Of a stretch of 64,000 nucleotides of DNA, positions 19,880-30,066 are shown one piece after another (positions within the stretch are counted from its first letter, which is position 1; every line of letters begins with the position of its first letter). Made by a program: the position numbers and the translations under genes. Under the pieces are notes generated by a model. It was given only the letters and a program-made list of their open reading frames with translations, had not been told where the DNA came from and did not search any database. This DNA comes from Macrosoma leucophasiata (taxonomy: Eukaryota > Arthropoda > Insecta > Lepidoptera > Hedylidae): the NCBI GenBank assembly GCA_036365455.1, contig JAWQUS010000011.1, positions 1,694,001 through 1,758,000 on the forward strand, read 5' to 3'.

Positions 19880-19962
19880 CAAATTTTTCTTTCATTTCTT
19901 TAAAAATAAAAATATATTTCACAAGCATGTGTTAAATGCGAAATAATATAAAACAAACTAAT

Positions 19963-19976
19963 GGTCACCGAGTGGT
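19963..19976. repeat. Right target-site duplication of the tRNA array
   Basis: ACAAACTAATGGTC, the same as 16407-16420. After it the host element resumes with ACCGAGTGG. Confidence 0.8.
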
Positions 19977-20122
19977 CCACTCGCCGCCCACGCGTTGACG
20001 GCTTGCGGTCGATACGGAGCGGCGTTGATTCAATGAGCGCCGTTGATGTAATGAGCGCCGACCGCTCGAAGCGGTCGGGCGATGGTCGGGTGCCAGATGG
20101 CTCTAGTGAGCTATAACCCTAA

Positions 20123-21063
20123 ATCGCGTTGAGACTGATGTAGCGAGGAGACTTTACACTAAGGACCCATTTTTGATGAGCTTGAAACATAATTTATCAA
20201 TTTCAACTATTTAGCTCATACAATTCAGGTTTCAGTCATCTGTATTTGCATCATATTAAAACACAACACATTTAAAATCTATCGTTCTAAAATCAGGTTC
20301 ATCAGTAGGAATCGGTTAAATTATGCAAGCATACACATTTGTAGATCAGTTGCAGAGTAAAGTAACAATCCAGAGAGTAAAGCATATCCATGTTAGCTTT
20401 TCGGTAACAGTTGCATGTCTGCATCCCACTACACTGTCTCATGACAAGCAGCAACGCGCCATTAATATTGACTACATTTGCCCCTACCCGCACTTACGTC
20501 ATTGTCGTTTCCTTGTGTAATGTGCCGTGAACGTAGTCGCTCTGATGTACCATTTATATTACTGGTGATAACGTTGGACATTGAAATAGTCATATTATGT
20601 AGTGCTTTTGATTCCAACATGATATTGATGATCGCTTAATATGAATGCTACACGCCTCACGGAGGACAATATTGGCGGACAAACAATAGAAATCAATAGA
20701 ATTTTTCTCGTGCCGGGTGGGTGAAAATTATCGCACATCGGTAAATTGAGACAAGTACCTATAAATAAGTAGATGAATATTAACAAGCGTTATACCCTTA
20801 ATATGTTCTTATTCAAAGGCCGATGACCTAAATAAAATGTTTAAAAACAAATTCGTGTATGATTTCATGTGTGAATTAATTTACATGGACACGGTTTTAA
20901 AACTTTGTAGGTAGGGATGGGACTGAAATATCGATATTTTTTAAAATATAAAATTTGCATTGCTCTCCTCAGCCATTGCTCTCCTCGACCATTTTAGAGG
21001 GAAGTGAGCAACCCGTCACACGACGCCGATGGTGAGTAATACTTGATTTATCATCATCGTTTC
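20123..21063. other. No firm feature
   Basis: AT-rich. ORFs of 63-65 codons overlap on both strands at 20302-20520 and do not look like a known protein. Confidence 0.35.
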
Positions 21064-21155
21064 AATGTAGATGCATTGCCACTCCTAATGTCTAAGTTGT
21101 TTTTTTTTATGTGATGAAAGTGGCAAACAAGTATGCAGTTCACATTGATGTCTCA
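21064..21155 (-). repeat. SINE-A fragments, head to tail
   Basis: A 35-bp central fragment (GATGCATTGCCACTCCTAAT) is followed by a T-run and the 3' end of another copy (GTGGCAAACAAGTATGCAGT). Confidence 0.6.
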
Positions 21156-21248
21156 CCACTACTATTACAAAAAATTGAAATAAATGAGAAGCTCACTTTG
21201 AGTTAAGGTTATTTCTCTCTCACTTTGAGTTTAGGTTTAGTTGCTCTA

Positions 21249-21948
21249 TCTTAATATATATAAATCTCGTGTCACAATGTTTGTCCTCAATGGACTCCTA
21301 AACCACTTAACCGATTATAATAAAATTCGCACACCATGTGCAGTTCGATCCAACTTGAGAGATAGGATAGTTTAAATCTCAAATTATAGTCGCAATTTTA
21401 ATTTATTGCTAATTATTTGTCTGTTATTATTTGACAGTCACAATTATCTGTAAACTCCAAATGATTCTAATAGATGTCGATACCTTACGACTGGGTTGAG
21501 TAAGTAATCAATAGATGGCGCTGCTATGGTAAATCTACAAACATGTCATATAAGCTACATATAAACAGCATAATTACCACGTGTTGTTGACGCTATAAAT
21601 TTTTATTTTGTACCTATTGATTTCTGCTTAATATCAAGTGTAAGAACATTTTAATTAATTGTGTTCAACGTACTTCCCCTTCAAATCTCAATCCAGTGAA
21701 TTTGTAATAATTTGTATACCAACATCAACATTTTCGTCTTTGTTCGTAAATAATTTCATTGTACTAAAGGGTTATAGTAGTAGAAAGTCAAATAAGGAGA
21801 TCACCAATTTTTTTTACAAATACCATCTGTGTGAAAAAGCATAGTGGACTCCGTGACTGATGTTCTCTTATTGTTCCTCTTAGATTGTTTACTATAATGT
21901 AATATAACAAAAACTTTAGCCACAGCAACGCGTGGCCGGGTTAGCTAG
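21249..21948 (+). mobile_element. Helitron-like element, family 2, long copy
   Basis: TCTTAATATATATAAATCTC start, GTGTCACAATGTTTGTCCTC near the 5' end and GGCCGGGTTAGCTAG|T at the 3' end. The interior is non-coding apart from chance ORFs. It contains ATAGATGGCGCTGCTATGG at 21510-21530, a motif also found in the tRNA units. Confidence 0.5.
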
Positions 21949-22077
21949 TTTTTATATAAATCATAATAAAATGTGAGAGCGTGTATGTCTAACTTATAGT
22001 GTTAAGAATTTTGATGCTAAAATCAATATTTTCGTATACTTTATTTTCGTTCAACAGTAAAAAGTATAATGAAGTCA

Positions 22078-22148
22078 AAAACAGTATAATACTGTTTTGA
22101 CAGTATAATACTGTTTTTAACAGTATAAAACTGTTTTTAATAGTACAG
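22078..22148. repeat. 21-bp minisatellite of self-palindromic units
   Basis: ACAGTATAATACTGTTTT recurs three times, then once diverged. Each unit is itself a hairpin (ACAGTAT/ATACTGT). The rest of 21949-22350 shows nothing. Confidence 0.75.
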
Positions 22149-22350
22149 TTGGCAACCCTAAACTCGCACCCACTTAAAAGGTTGGTAAACGATATCCGTA
22201 AACTACACACATCTACAAGGTAAGGGCACATCTTTAAGCCACTAACCCGACTGGCAACACATTTAAGTTAAGCTGAGTATGGGCTAGCAATGTATAATCA
22301 TATTCACTGCAAAAATGTATTATTATTAATATCTGCAGACATAGTAAGTA

Positions 22351-22588
22351 CCCAGCAAGAAATATTGCACATCGAGCCTACGAAAGAGACAATCGTCTAG
22401 TTTCGACTTCGTAGAGCGTTAACTCTGTTGCACACTGCTTATGTAACTAATAACAGTCCGGTAGTGGTCACAACTTGGTCAAGATGGTCAAACGTCATCT
22501 AGGTAAGGTGCGAAAGAGATAACACACACAGACACGAAATAAGCCGAAGTCTCCTTCCTAAGGTCAATGTGCAGCATTTCTTGTTGGA
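22351..22588. mobile_element. TA-flanked MITE, copy 1
   Basis: CCCAGCAAGAAATATTGCAC at one end and AATGTGCAGCATTTCTTGTT at the other are inverted repeats of about 28 bp, with TA on both sides, as in Tc1/mariner-type MITEs. Interior matches the copy at 25958-26200 (CGAAATAAGCCGAAGTCTCC). Confidence 0.75.
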
Positions 22589-22677
22589 TACTGTACATTG
22601 TATTGAAGGATATTTATTGGACATGACTGTCAAAAAATATATTCATGGATGTAGAGTAATAAATATCACACAAGGTT

Positions 22678-22795
22678 GACCGCGGACTTGGTGAAGGTCA
22701 CGGACAATCGCTGGACGAAGGCGGACCAGGACCGTTCGTTTCGCCAAATCTGAAATCATGTGGCTGAAATAATGATGCATGCCATGATGATTGGT
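22678..22795 (+). pseudogene. RTE LINE C-terminal fragment
   Basis: In frame it reads TADLVKVTDNRWTKADQDRS, parallel to TDDLVKVAGNRWMRAARDRS of the copy at 9458. It ends near an ATGATGCATGCCATGATGA tail. Confidence 0.65.
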
Positions 22796-22855
22796 ACATG
22801 CCATATCGTTTCACTTCTATTCACTATCACAAATAAAGGTATATGTATCTTCAAG

Positions 22856-23055
22856 CTAAGTTCCTCGTGGGGTACCTAAGCAGAGAGTGTGGAGCGCTAG
22901 ATATTACGGTAGAAGAAGCATGGGAGGTGTTTAACACCTCCCGTGCTTCTTCTACATTCATCATTTTCTTCATACATGCACGCTGAGTCCTAAGATTCTT
23001 GAGGTGTGGGGACCCTCAGACAATACTCAAGCTACTTGGTCAGTCTTGGTCTAGA
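22856..23055. pseudogene. LINE-derived repeat N with a foldback
   Basis: GCAGAGAGTGTGGAGCGC...CATTTTCTTCATACATGCAC corresponds to 29875-30060 and, inverted, to 44025-44180. A hairpin, GTAGAAGAAGCATGGGAGGT and its inverted copy, fills 22909-22955. In the 44025 copy the minus-sense peptide MNVEEAREVCRDRDI is of the kind seen at LINE C-termini. Confidence 0.5.
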
Positions 23056-23496
23056 TGTGTGGATGAACAAGAAGGCTACGAGCAGCTGCCGGTAGGGTTG
23101 CAAACGTGAACGATAGCGTTCTCGTGACCCCGCCATTGATGGCGGACGAGTGAAAACACCCAGGGATTTTAAATAGTTAGACGGATGTCCTTTCTCGGAG
23201 TCCCATATAACCCATCCCTCTCCCCAAGGGTTAAAAAAAGATATGTGGATGAAATCACCTTAATTCGTATCGACAATTTGTATCACATCACTATTAGCTC
23301 TGAGTAAGCGAGTTAGAGATTGTAGCGACATTTTAATGTACCTGTATGACAGCTATTTATCACCGAACCTTCATTAATCTACCTTTTATGTCGTCGTCGA
23401 TGTTGTCAAAAGTTTCATTAGAATAATGTGGACATTTGTAAATAGCTGAAAATGTAGACGAATTTGGGATTGTTTGTGATTGCATTTATTTATCTC
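23056..23496. other. No feature seen
   Basis: 23090-23230 is GC-richer (AACACCCAGGGATTTTAAAT) but matches nothing else in the window. Confidence 0.35.
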
Positions 23497-23632
23497 TTCT
23501 TCATAAACGTGTTTTAGCTAATCACTTTTTGTCTTTCATTTATTACTTTATTGACAAATCAACTAACAGAGACGAAACATATTATACCTCGGTCGTATCT
23601 CATGTATGTTTATTAATAAGGCGGTTAATATT
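23497..23632. mobile_element. Diverged CCCTTATTC-type MITE
   Basis: CTTCATAAACGTGTTTTAGC and TGTTTATTAATAAGGCGGTT are the decayed inverted ends described at 2645. Confidence 0.45.
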
Positions 23633-24660
23633 CATATTTATGCATCTTTTTTGACATTAATAGAAAAAGGTTTGACCAGCACCTCAAATGAACGAAAGCA
23701 AAGATGTGGCCGCTGATGTCATCAATGTAACTAGTCACTTGAAAATTGCATTAATATGAAGCGATTCTTAAAGGGGAAAAGAAAAATATTTCTGATAGTA
23801 CTTGATCCCCTAGAAGTTCGAGAAACTTTGGGCGAGTTACAAATTATGTACTAAAGTACTAGACTAGACATCCTCCTTAATAGCATGGTTCCAGTTTTTT
23901 GCATACTAGTAAGTGCACTATCCCATAGTAAAATGACAGATGTCGTGAAAACGTCATACAAAATATCTGTGAAATCAATTTAGACAATTGCCAAAAAAAA
24001 TAAATTAAAAACGGAACCGGCTGTTTGTTTCCGGTGTCTATTCTATATGTATATTGACCTCATTGATATTTTTAATGCGAGATTTTTAACAGTAACGTAG
24101 TTGACCAATACCTGGTTGAGGTGATTGAATTGGTAATACACTGTTCTGGTAATCGGCATGTACCTGAAAAGGGAAAAAAGTTATAGAAAATGTAAAGAAT
24201 ACTAATTTAAATTAACTTAACCTGACACAGCGGTAAGCTAGAAGATATTGGTTTTAGACATACCTTCCTACACGTGTCAGGTATATTTTGAAAATTCTAT
24301 GTAGGTAGAATGCGATGCCTACAAAAGCAAAAGGTCTAGTTTCATTAGCCACACAAGTTGGCTTGGTATGTATCGCAATTACTGGGATATCGATAGTTAA
24401 GACGAAAAACTTTCATTTAATCTATCCCTATCTATAACTATACCCATCCATCACGTGTTCACGATAGTCGGCCCTTTGAACGATCGCAGCTAATCCAACT
24501 AATCTTGAACTGAAAAATAGAATAAAAATACATGAATAGAAAATATTTATGGATAAAAAAAAACAAATAGTTAACACATAAATCTTACATAATTAGATAC
24601 CATGACAGTTAAATACCCGCGATCGGCTTTAATTATCTAATATAAAGTTTATATTATTTT
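23633..24660. other. No feature seen
   Basis: About 1 kb of AT-rich sequence without shared repeats or credible ORFs. Confidence 0.4.
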
Positions 24661-24823
24661 AATGGTGGGAGAGCGCCAACGACGGAGCACGCGGGCGTAG
24701 GCATTACCTAATACCTATATATTTATTACCTAATACACTTGCCGTGAAATGGTAGTGTTCTGGTCAGGTGGTAATGTACGACGCTGTAATTTCCGGCTCA
24801 GAAGCATAACACCTTAGGCCTTA
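24661..24823 (+). mobile_element. SINE-A, 3'-truncated
   Basis: 5' end AATGGTGGGAGAGCGCC through to CACCTTAGGCCTTA; the 3' half and tail are missing. A short insertion, TACCTATATATTTATTACCT, lies near 24709. Confidence 0.7.
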
Positions 24824-25231
24824 AAAATAAAACAGAACGGGCACCAAAGTTTAGCAAATAACTTTAGACTGTTGCTCTTATCGGTTTAGCAACTGACTTC
24901 AGACTGTCGCTTTCATCTGTCGGTGTGCGCGCGCATCGTAATAATTCACTCTCATCATTTGCGCCAAAAGAAATATAACTTCAAAAAACAATCTCCATTC
25001 TTCTTCTATTCTAAACTCAAAGCAACATTTTTATTCCATCTTATTTAATATAGCCCTGCATCGCAACATGAATGCACTCAGTTATATAAGCTCAATATTG
25101 AGATTCACAAAGAAGCGGGATCTGCCGCGCTTGTAGAATTTACGGGATTCCGAAGTGGATCATTGAGCTGTTATTGTTTTCGCAGTGGTCAGTTCAAAAG
25201 TGTTACATTATTTAAATGGGCTTTTTTATAT
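24824..25231. other. Segment partly repeated at 25560-25830
   Basis: CTTCTTCTATTCTAAACTCA...ATATAGCCCTGCATCGCAAC resembles 25615-25700. The two halves flank the Helitron-like element at 25236. No function inferred. Confidence 0.35.
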
Positions 25232-25235
25232 TATA

Positions 25236-25498
25236 TAATCTATATATATAAAAATCAATTGCTGTTCGTTAGTCTCGCTAAAATTCGAGAACGGCGGGAC
25301 CGATTTAACTAAATTTCATTAATTTTGGTTTTGAATGATTTTTCAAAGTCCAGGGAAGGTTTAAAGGTAAGGAAATATGAAGAAATTGAAGGGAAATAGT
25401 AAAAACCACAATTTCATACAAATAGTCCGTATCTATCAAACCTTTGACACATTATTTCATTCTGAGGCAATAGGTACGAAGTTTGCCGGGTCAGCTAG
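25236..25498 (+). mobile_element. Helitron-like element, family 1, second copy
   Basis: TCTATATATATAAAAATC to GCCGGGTCAGCTAG|T, preceded by A and followed by T as expected for Helitron insertion. Matches 1294-1554. Confidence 0.65.
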
Positions 25499-25957
25499 TT
25501 TAAAATATTAAATGCTGTTTTTCAAACCAAATGTAGATATTGTTGGATATCTATTATCGGGGATACCTATGTCTACAGAAGAACGATTTCAAAGTTATTA
25601 AACATTTTCTTCATTTTTCTTCTATTCGAACCTCAAAGCATTGTCATTATTAAGACTGTTACACAAAAATGCGTATAATATAGCCTTGCATCGCAATATT
25701 TTTGTTTGCACTCCTTTCTGTAAGTTCAACACCGAAATTTAGAAAGAAGCAGTGTCTGTTCGGTCGGTAACATTAGCGGGATCGCCGGGATCTCGGAGAG
25801 AGTGATGATTATTTTCAGAGAAATAGGTTTTATTTAGAGAATTAATTATTAAATTTATTTCGTTGAAATCATGTTGACATATTTGTGACTATGATCAATT
25901 ATTTTTGATGACAGATTTTTAAATTATTTGCAGTTTAATGAAAATTAAAAGAAGGTA
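25499..25957. other. No firm feature
   Basis: Contains the diverged partner of 24990-25200; otherwise AT-rich. Confidence 0.35.
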
Positions 25958-26200
25958 CTCAGCAATGAATATTGCACTTCGAGCGTGCGAAAGAGACGAT
26001 CAGTTCGTTTCGATTTCGTAGCGTTATCTCTTTTGCACACTGCCTACGTGAGCACGGTCAGTCCGGTATTGGTCAAAACTTGATCAAAATGGTCGACAAC
26101 GTCAAATAGGTGGGTACGGTGCGAAAGAGATGACGCTCTACAGACCCGAAATAAGCCGAAGTCTCCTTCCGGAGCTCGATGTGCGATATTTATTGTTGAG
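25958..26200. mobile_element. TA-flanked MITE, copy 2
   Basis: CTCAGCAATGAATATTGCAC and GTGCGATATTTATTGTTGAG ends, TA at 25956-25957 and 26201-26202. 243 bp, the better preserved of the two. Confidence 0.8.
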
Positions 26201-26313
26201 TACTGTATTTTATTTTAATTCCACTTTTATTTTAATTTTGAATACGAGTGATCTGTGATTTTTTTTTATTTTATTTAATTTTTTGCTTCTCTATCGCATT
26301 GGGAAAACTTGTA

Positions 26314-26540
26314 ATGGTAGATTACCTAATTTACTTGCCGCTAAATGGTAGTGTTCCGGTCAGGTGGTAATGTATGGCCCTATAATTTCCCGCACAGAGG
26401 CATTACACCTTAGGCCTCAGGAGTGGTAACGCATCTGCATTTTGACCTTGGTCTTTGTGTGGGTGTCTATAGGCTGCAGTCATCACTTAACGTCAAAGTG
26501 AACTGCAAGCTTATTTACCACTTCCATTACATTAAAAAAA
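26314..26540 (+). mobile_element. SINE-A, 5'-truncated
   Basis: Begins within the consensus at GATTACCTAATTTACTTGCC and keeps the A-tail. Confidence 0.85.
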
Positions 26541-27029
26541 TGTTCGATAAATAAATAAATAAGAACTGACTACATCGACATCACGAATATATTTTAACCT
26601 AAATAGAATAGAAAATAAATCCAGTAGACCTAGAGCTTGCGAAGTATTTTTTCAACACTGATAAAATATTAAAAAAAAACATTTAAAAATTTTAATTTTA
26701 TTAAATCCTAGCTAGCTAAAAGCAAGAACATCCATAAAGCAAGGGATGCAATGGTAAAATGATGTTTTTCATACTGAACGCAAAAAGTAGAACGGACTGA
26801 CGGAAAATAAAAAAGCCGGAAGAGCTTTTGAAATCGAAAAAGCATGCTTTTCCGCATGCATATTCATACAGCAGACATATCTGCAACAATGGATGAATAT
26901 GGATGAGGTGTGATTGAAATATTAAAATCCAAACAAAGCGATAGGTTCTTTGAATAAAGGAAAAAATATTGTATCGAATAAGACTTTCAGACTATTTTTA
27001 CTTTCCTCCCCTTCACGCTTCACTATATA
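26541..27029. other. No feature seen
   Basis: AT-rich, no shared repeat. Confidence 0.4.
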
Positions 27030-27475
27030 AAACCCTTTATCTTAATGTAATTATATAAATTACGTGTCACGGTGTTTGTTCGCGATGGACTTTTAAACTA
27101 TAATCCACCTACTGGTGGTAGAGCTCTAGTGACAGAGCTCGCGGGCGTAGGCACCACCGCATTACCTCTATCTGCCGCCAAACGGTAGTGTTCATGTTCA
27201 GCACTATCGTATTCCAGTTAGATGGTAATGTATGTCCCAGTAATAACTATCACAGAGGGATAACAACTCAGGTTTCAGGGTTGGCAACGCATCTGCATTT
27301 TGACCTCTGGTTTTTATGTAGATGTCTAGCTGCAGTCATCACTTAACATCAATGTGAGCTGCATGCTTGTTTGCCACCTTCATTACATAAAATAAAACAA
27401 ATTATTCTCACTGTGTAAGTTTGATCCAACTTGAAAGATTGGATAGCGTACATCTCAATTTATAGTCGCAATATT
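27030..27475 (+). mobile_element. Helitron-like family 2 fragment split by a SINE-A
   Basis: GTGTCACGGTGTTTGTTCGC (27062-27081) and GTTTGATCCAACTTGAAAGA (27419 onwards) are consecutive in the copy at 1556. SINE-A at 27111-27398 lies between them, so the SINE is younger. Confidence 0.6.
27111..27398 (+). mobile_element. SINE-A copy
   Basis: ACTGGTGGTAGAGCTCTAGT to CATAAAATAAAAC. Confidence 0.85.
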
Positions 27476-27486
27476 GTGTATGTAAG

Positions 27487-27847
27487 TACCTAAATTGTAG
27501 TAGAGTGTGTACCCCATTTTAAAGAGCTAAAAATGCTAACATTACCTTCCATATATATTCTAGAAACATGTAAATTTGTTAAAACCTATCCAGCCTTTTA
27601 CACAAGACGCGCAGACATCCCTACAAATCACCTACTACGACACCAAAATAGACTAATGCTCCCTACCTCCCGTCTAGCCAGCCATTCGTCAAGTCCTTTT
27701 GTTATGAGCATAAAAATATATAATAAATTACCAACACCATTAAAAAACGAAACAAACTACAACACATTCATTAAAAATATCAAACAATTACTCATCGATA
27801 AATGTTACTATAATATTCAGGATTATTTGAGCGACACCTTCAAATGA
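27487..27847 (+). pseudogene. LINE C-terminal fragment (clade not assigned)
   Basis: A 104-codon ORF reads LTLPSIYILETCKFVKTYPA ... DIPTNHLLRHQNRLMLPTSR ... MSIKIYNKLPTPLKNETNYN ... IKQLLIDKCYYNIQDYLSD and a stop. YNKLP..LKN..F...IKxxL is the usual C-terminal tail of CR1/Jockey-group reverse-transcriptase proteins. It lacks the RT domain and any start of its own, so the ATG at 27533 is internal. The frame is still open, which suggests a fairly recent insertion. Confidence 0.7.
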
Positions 27848-28300
27848 TATTGTTTAATCTAAATAAATGATAATATTTAACTTTCCCCTTATTACATAAG
27901 CTTCCCCTCTTATGTTGCTATACCCTAACAGGGTGTCATTGTGCAATACCACCTATGTACCCATATGACATAACGATAAAATATATATGAATAAATTGCA
28001 TCCGTACGAAGCTGTTGCGAGCTCCTGGTTTATTATAAAAAAAAAGATCCGGACGAATTGAGAACCTCCTCCTTTTTTCGAAGTCGGTTAAAAACAACAG
28101 AACGCAGAGTGATTAGTTAGATTACTTTATAGCAGTAGTTTCGTGAATTCGAGATAAGCCCAGCAAATTGTTTGTACTAAGCGTTCATTTATTCACAGCT
28201 TATCTTCGGGATTCAAGGCCGTTGAGTAGTAGATGTTGACACACCCCAATTTATTGCGGCGGGTACAATTAAATACATAAGTCAGCTTTGTAATCCGAAC
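27848..28300. repeat. LINE 3' UTR and an AACCGACTTC-family fragment
   Basis: 28038-28092 (GAATTGAGAACCTCCTCC..CGAAGTCGGTT) is the reverse of 37785-37840. 27848-28020 may be the 3' UTR of the LINE above. Nothing else. Confidence 0.4.
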
Positions 28301-28490
28301 TACTGGTGGTAGAGCTCCGAGAGTAGTAATAAATAATTTCCGGCACAGACGCATAACACCTTAGGCCTCAGGAGTGGTAACGCATCTGCATACTGACCTT
28401 GGTCTTTGTGTGAGTGTCTTTAGGCTGCAGTCATCACTTAACATCAACGTGAACTACATGCTTGTTCGCCACTTCCATTACATAAAAAAA
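28301..28490 (+). mobile_element. SINE-A, internally deleted
   Basis: About 20 bp of the 5' end joins AATTTCCGGCACAGACGC directly, losing the consensus between the CTCCAG and AATTTCC motifs. A-tail present. Confidence 0.75.
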
Positions 28491-28508
28491 ACTACCTCTT
28501 CGATCACT

Positions 28509-28655
28509 TTTAGCCTCGGTTGCATCAAGATATTTAAAGTAAAAGTTATTGTAATATTTCATATCCTTCTCTAACTGAAAGAAATCGGTTAAAGTTAGAG
28601 AAGAATAGTAAATGTTACAATGACTTTAACAAATATCTTGGTACAACCCGGTCTT
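28509..28655. mobile_element. Foldback MITE E copy
   Basis: Ends CGGTTGCATCAAGATATTT and AAATATCTTGGTACAACCCGG; internal pair CTCTAACTGAAAGAAATCGG/GTTAGAGAAG. Confidence 0.65.
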
Positions 28656-28978
28656 AATGTTCTATTAAAAGCGCAGAATCCAACCAAGGTTTTAGTAAAC
28701 TCAGTCATGAATCCGTCTAGCTGTTTCACCTGTTTTGGAGTTATTGTGTTTGCGATCCTCTTCTTAGCACGTTGTGAATGGACACATCAGACTTATGCGG
28801 GCGGGATATGAGGGGCGTAGGGTTCATTATATCAATATGAACTATATGCTCGTTTTCAACTTTTATGATAGTAAAAAATATTAGCAAAACTGTTTCTGTG
28901 ACCTGACTTTAAGTAATTCAAAAAATGAACAAGCTTGTCAAGTTGCCATCAGGTACTAATAAATATTTTACGTTTCAG

Positions 28979-29127
28979 TTTGCTTTACGATTTGTGCCGA
29001 AACATGCCACAATTTAAAAACATCCCCTCTTCACCGCTACAGTCTACAGCATTTGAGCAAACTCCAAACTGTACTAATGAAGTCTTCATTATTTTTCAAC
29101 AATTTCAAACGTCATTTACAATTTAGA
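28979..29127 (+). other. Possible terminal exon, weak
   Basis: An acceptor-like ATATTTTACGTTTCAG precedes about 150 nt that are open in two frames, one reading CFTICAETCHNLKTSPLHRY, SLQHLSKLQTVLMKSSLFFN and so on to a stop at about 29127. Slightly higher GC than flanks. Two open frames at once weakens the case. 28656-28978 holds a short SINE-A-like scrap near 28835 and nothing else. Confidence 0.18.
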
Positions 29128-29130
29128 TGA

Positions 29131-29540
29131 AGAACATTTGCGATTCAAATTGAGAATGGAATTGATTTTCGCGATTATATTTATTCCGTTATTTCTGCTG
29201 ACATAGTTTGCAGTCACAGCTGCGTACAGTAAATATAAAGAATGAACTTGAAAAACACGACTCGATTTGGGATAGAAGGTTGTAATGTGTTATTTTTGTA
29301 TTATTTAACGTATTCAAAGTATCTATTAATAAGGCACGTGCAGTTGAATTTCGTTAATGATAAAGTATAGAAATTTAGAAATTAAGGGTAGGTACATGGA
29401 TATTAAAACATTAAATGTAGGTAGTACACCTTTAAAATAGTTTAGTTGGTAATTTTGCAACTTCTACGCTACTGAAATATTGTTTTTCTTTAACAATCAT
29501 ATTTTATTGGTACAATTAAGTAAAATAGGCATGTCCAAAG
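29131..29540. other. No feature seen
   Basis: AT-rich, no shared repeats. Confidence 0.4.
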
Positions 29541-29548
29541 GTACTAGC

Positions 29549-29831
29549 CATAGAGCAACACGTGCCACCGGTCGACCTGAGGAGAGTAGCCGTAGCTTAT
29601 ATTACCGATGCGAAAGAGTCAGTCATACCTATTTTGCGGGGGAAAAGTGTGACGCACACTCGCACACAACAAAAATCGTCTATTACTACGAAACTCACAC
29701 CTTGACTTTATATAATACATAAACAATTTTACGCACACATTTAAAAATCTCGGGCCCACTTGGGCTTGTACTTTGATAGAGAGAAAGCCTGTATATGGCT
29801 ATCCCCCTCCGGTTCGCCGTGTAGCTCTATG
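29549..29831 (+). mobile_element. hAT-type MITE with perfect 8-bp duplication
   Basis: CATAGAGCAACACG ... GTAGCTCTATG, flanked by GTACTAGC at 29541-29548 and 29832-29839. This is the clearest superfamily evidence for the family. The right arm has lost some of its GC-rich stem. Confidence 0.85.
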
Positions 29832-29850
29832 GTACTAGCCACTCCACGCC

Positions 29851-30066
29851 ACACGTATGTATGTATGTATCTTCACGCCAGGTCCCTAACGAGGTAGGCA
29901 GAGAGTGTAGAGCGCCAGACATCCCGGTTCTGACAAACCTCTCGTGCCTCGTCTACCTTCATCATTCTCTTCATACATGCACGCCGATTCCTAAGACTTT
30001 TGACCCCACCATCAGACAGAACTCGACCTATTTGGTCATGGTAGGTCAGCCTTGGTCTTCCTTCTT
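29851..30066. pseudogene. LINE-derived repeat N
   Basis: (TGTA)n at 29853-29866 then GGCAGAGAGTGTAGAGCGCC to GGTCAGCCTTGGTCTTCCTT. Same repeat as 22856 and 44025. It is sandwiched between two copies of the MITE end plus flank. Confidence 0.5.

Larger units (their letters stand above)
16421..19962. repeat. Tandem and inverted array of twelve tRNA-like 306-bp units
   Basis: Eight head-to-tail units (tRNA on minus) occupy 16421-18806, then the array inverts and four units (tRNA on plus) run 18807-19962. By eye all copies are identical. The last ~1156 bp of the left block (17599-18754) and the right block form an inverted repeat around a 52-bp single-copy spacer (18755-18806). The left edge begins with nine T, the reverse of an A-tail. 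Each unit carries the tRNA-like gene plus about 230 bp containing GGTAATAGATGGCGCTACTG. The units would be transcribed away from the inversion point on both sides. Confidence 0.9.
16239..20122. mobile_element. GC-rich terminal-inverted-repeat element, split by the tRNA array
   Basis: The left end TTAGGGTCATACCTCACTAC (continuing to CCACCCGACCAG) and the right end (GGTCGGGTGCCAGATGGCTC continuing to CTATAACCCTAA) are imperfect inverted repeats of about 42 bp. The interior on both sides is unusually GC-rich (GTGGTCC, GAGCGCCG motifs). Without the inserted block it would be about 330 bp, a MITE-sized element. No transposase and no certain duplication outside it. Superfamily unknown. Confidence 0.6.

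Noticed and set aside
16421..19962. CRISPR-like array (regular repeats with spacers)
   Set aside because: The repeated unit is 306 bp and the 'spacers' are identical too; the context is eukaryotic. It is a tandem repeat.
16048..20590. Similarity between 16048-16110 and 20515-20590 on both sides of the nested locus
   Set aside because: About 65% over 70 bp (TGTAATGTACCGTGA, TACTGATGATAA). Too weak by eye to claim a duplication flanking the array; an alignment score would decide.
28374..28574. ORFs beginning MVTHLHTDLGLCV (also at 60058)
   Set aside because: They are the SINE-A consensus read in one frame, found wherever the copy is undamaged.
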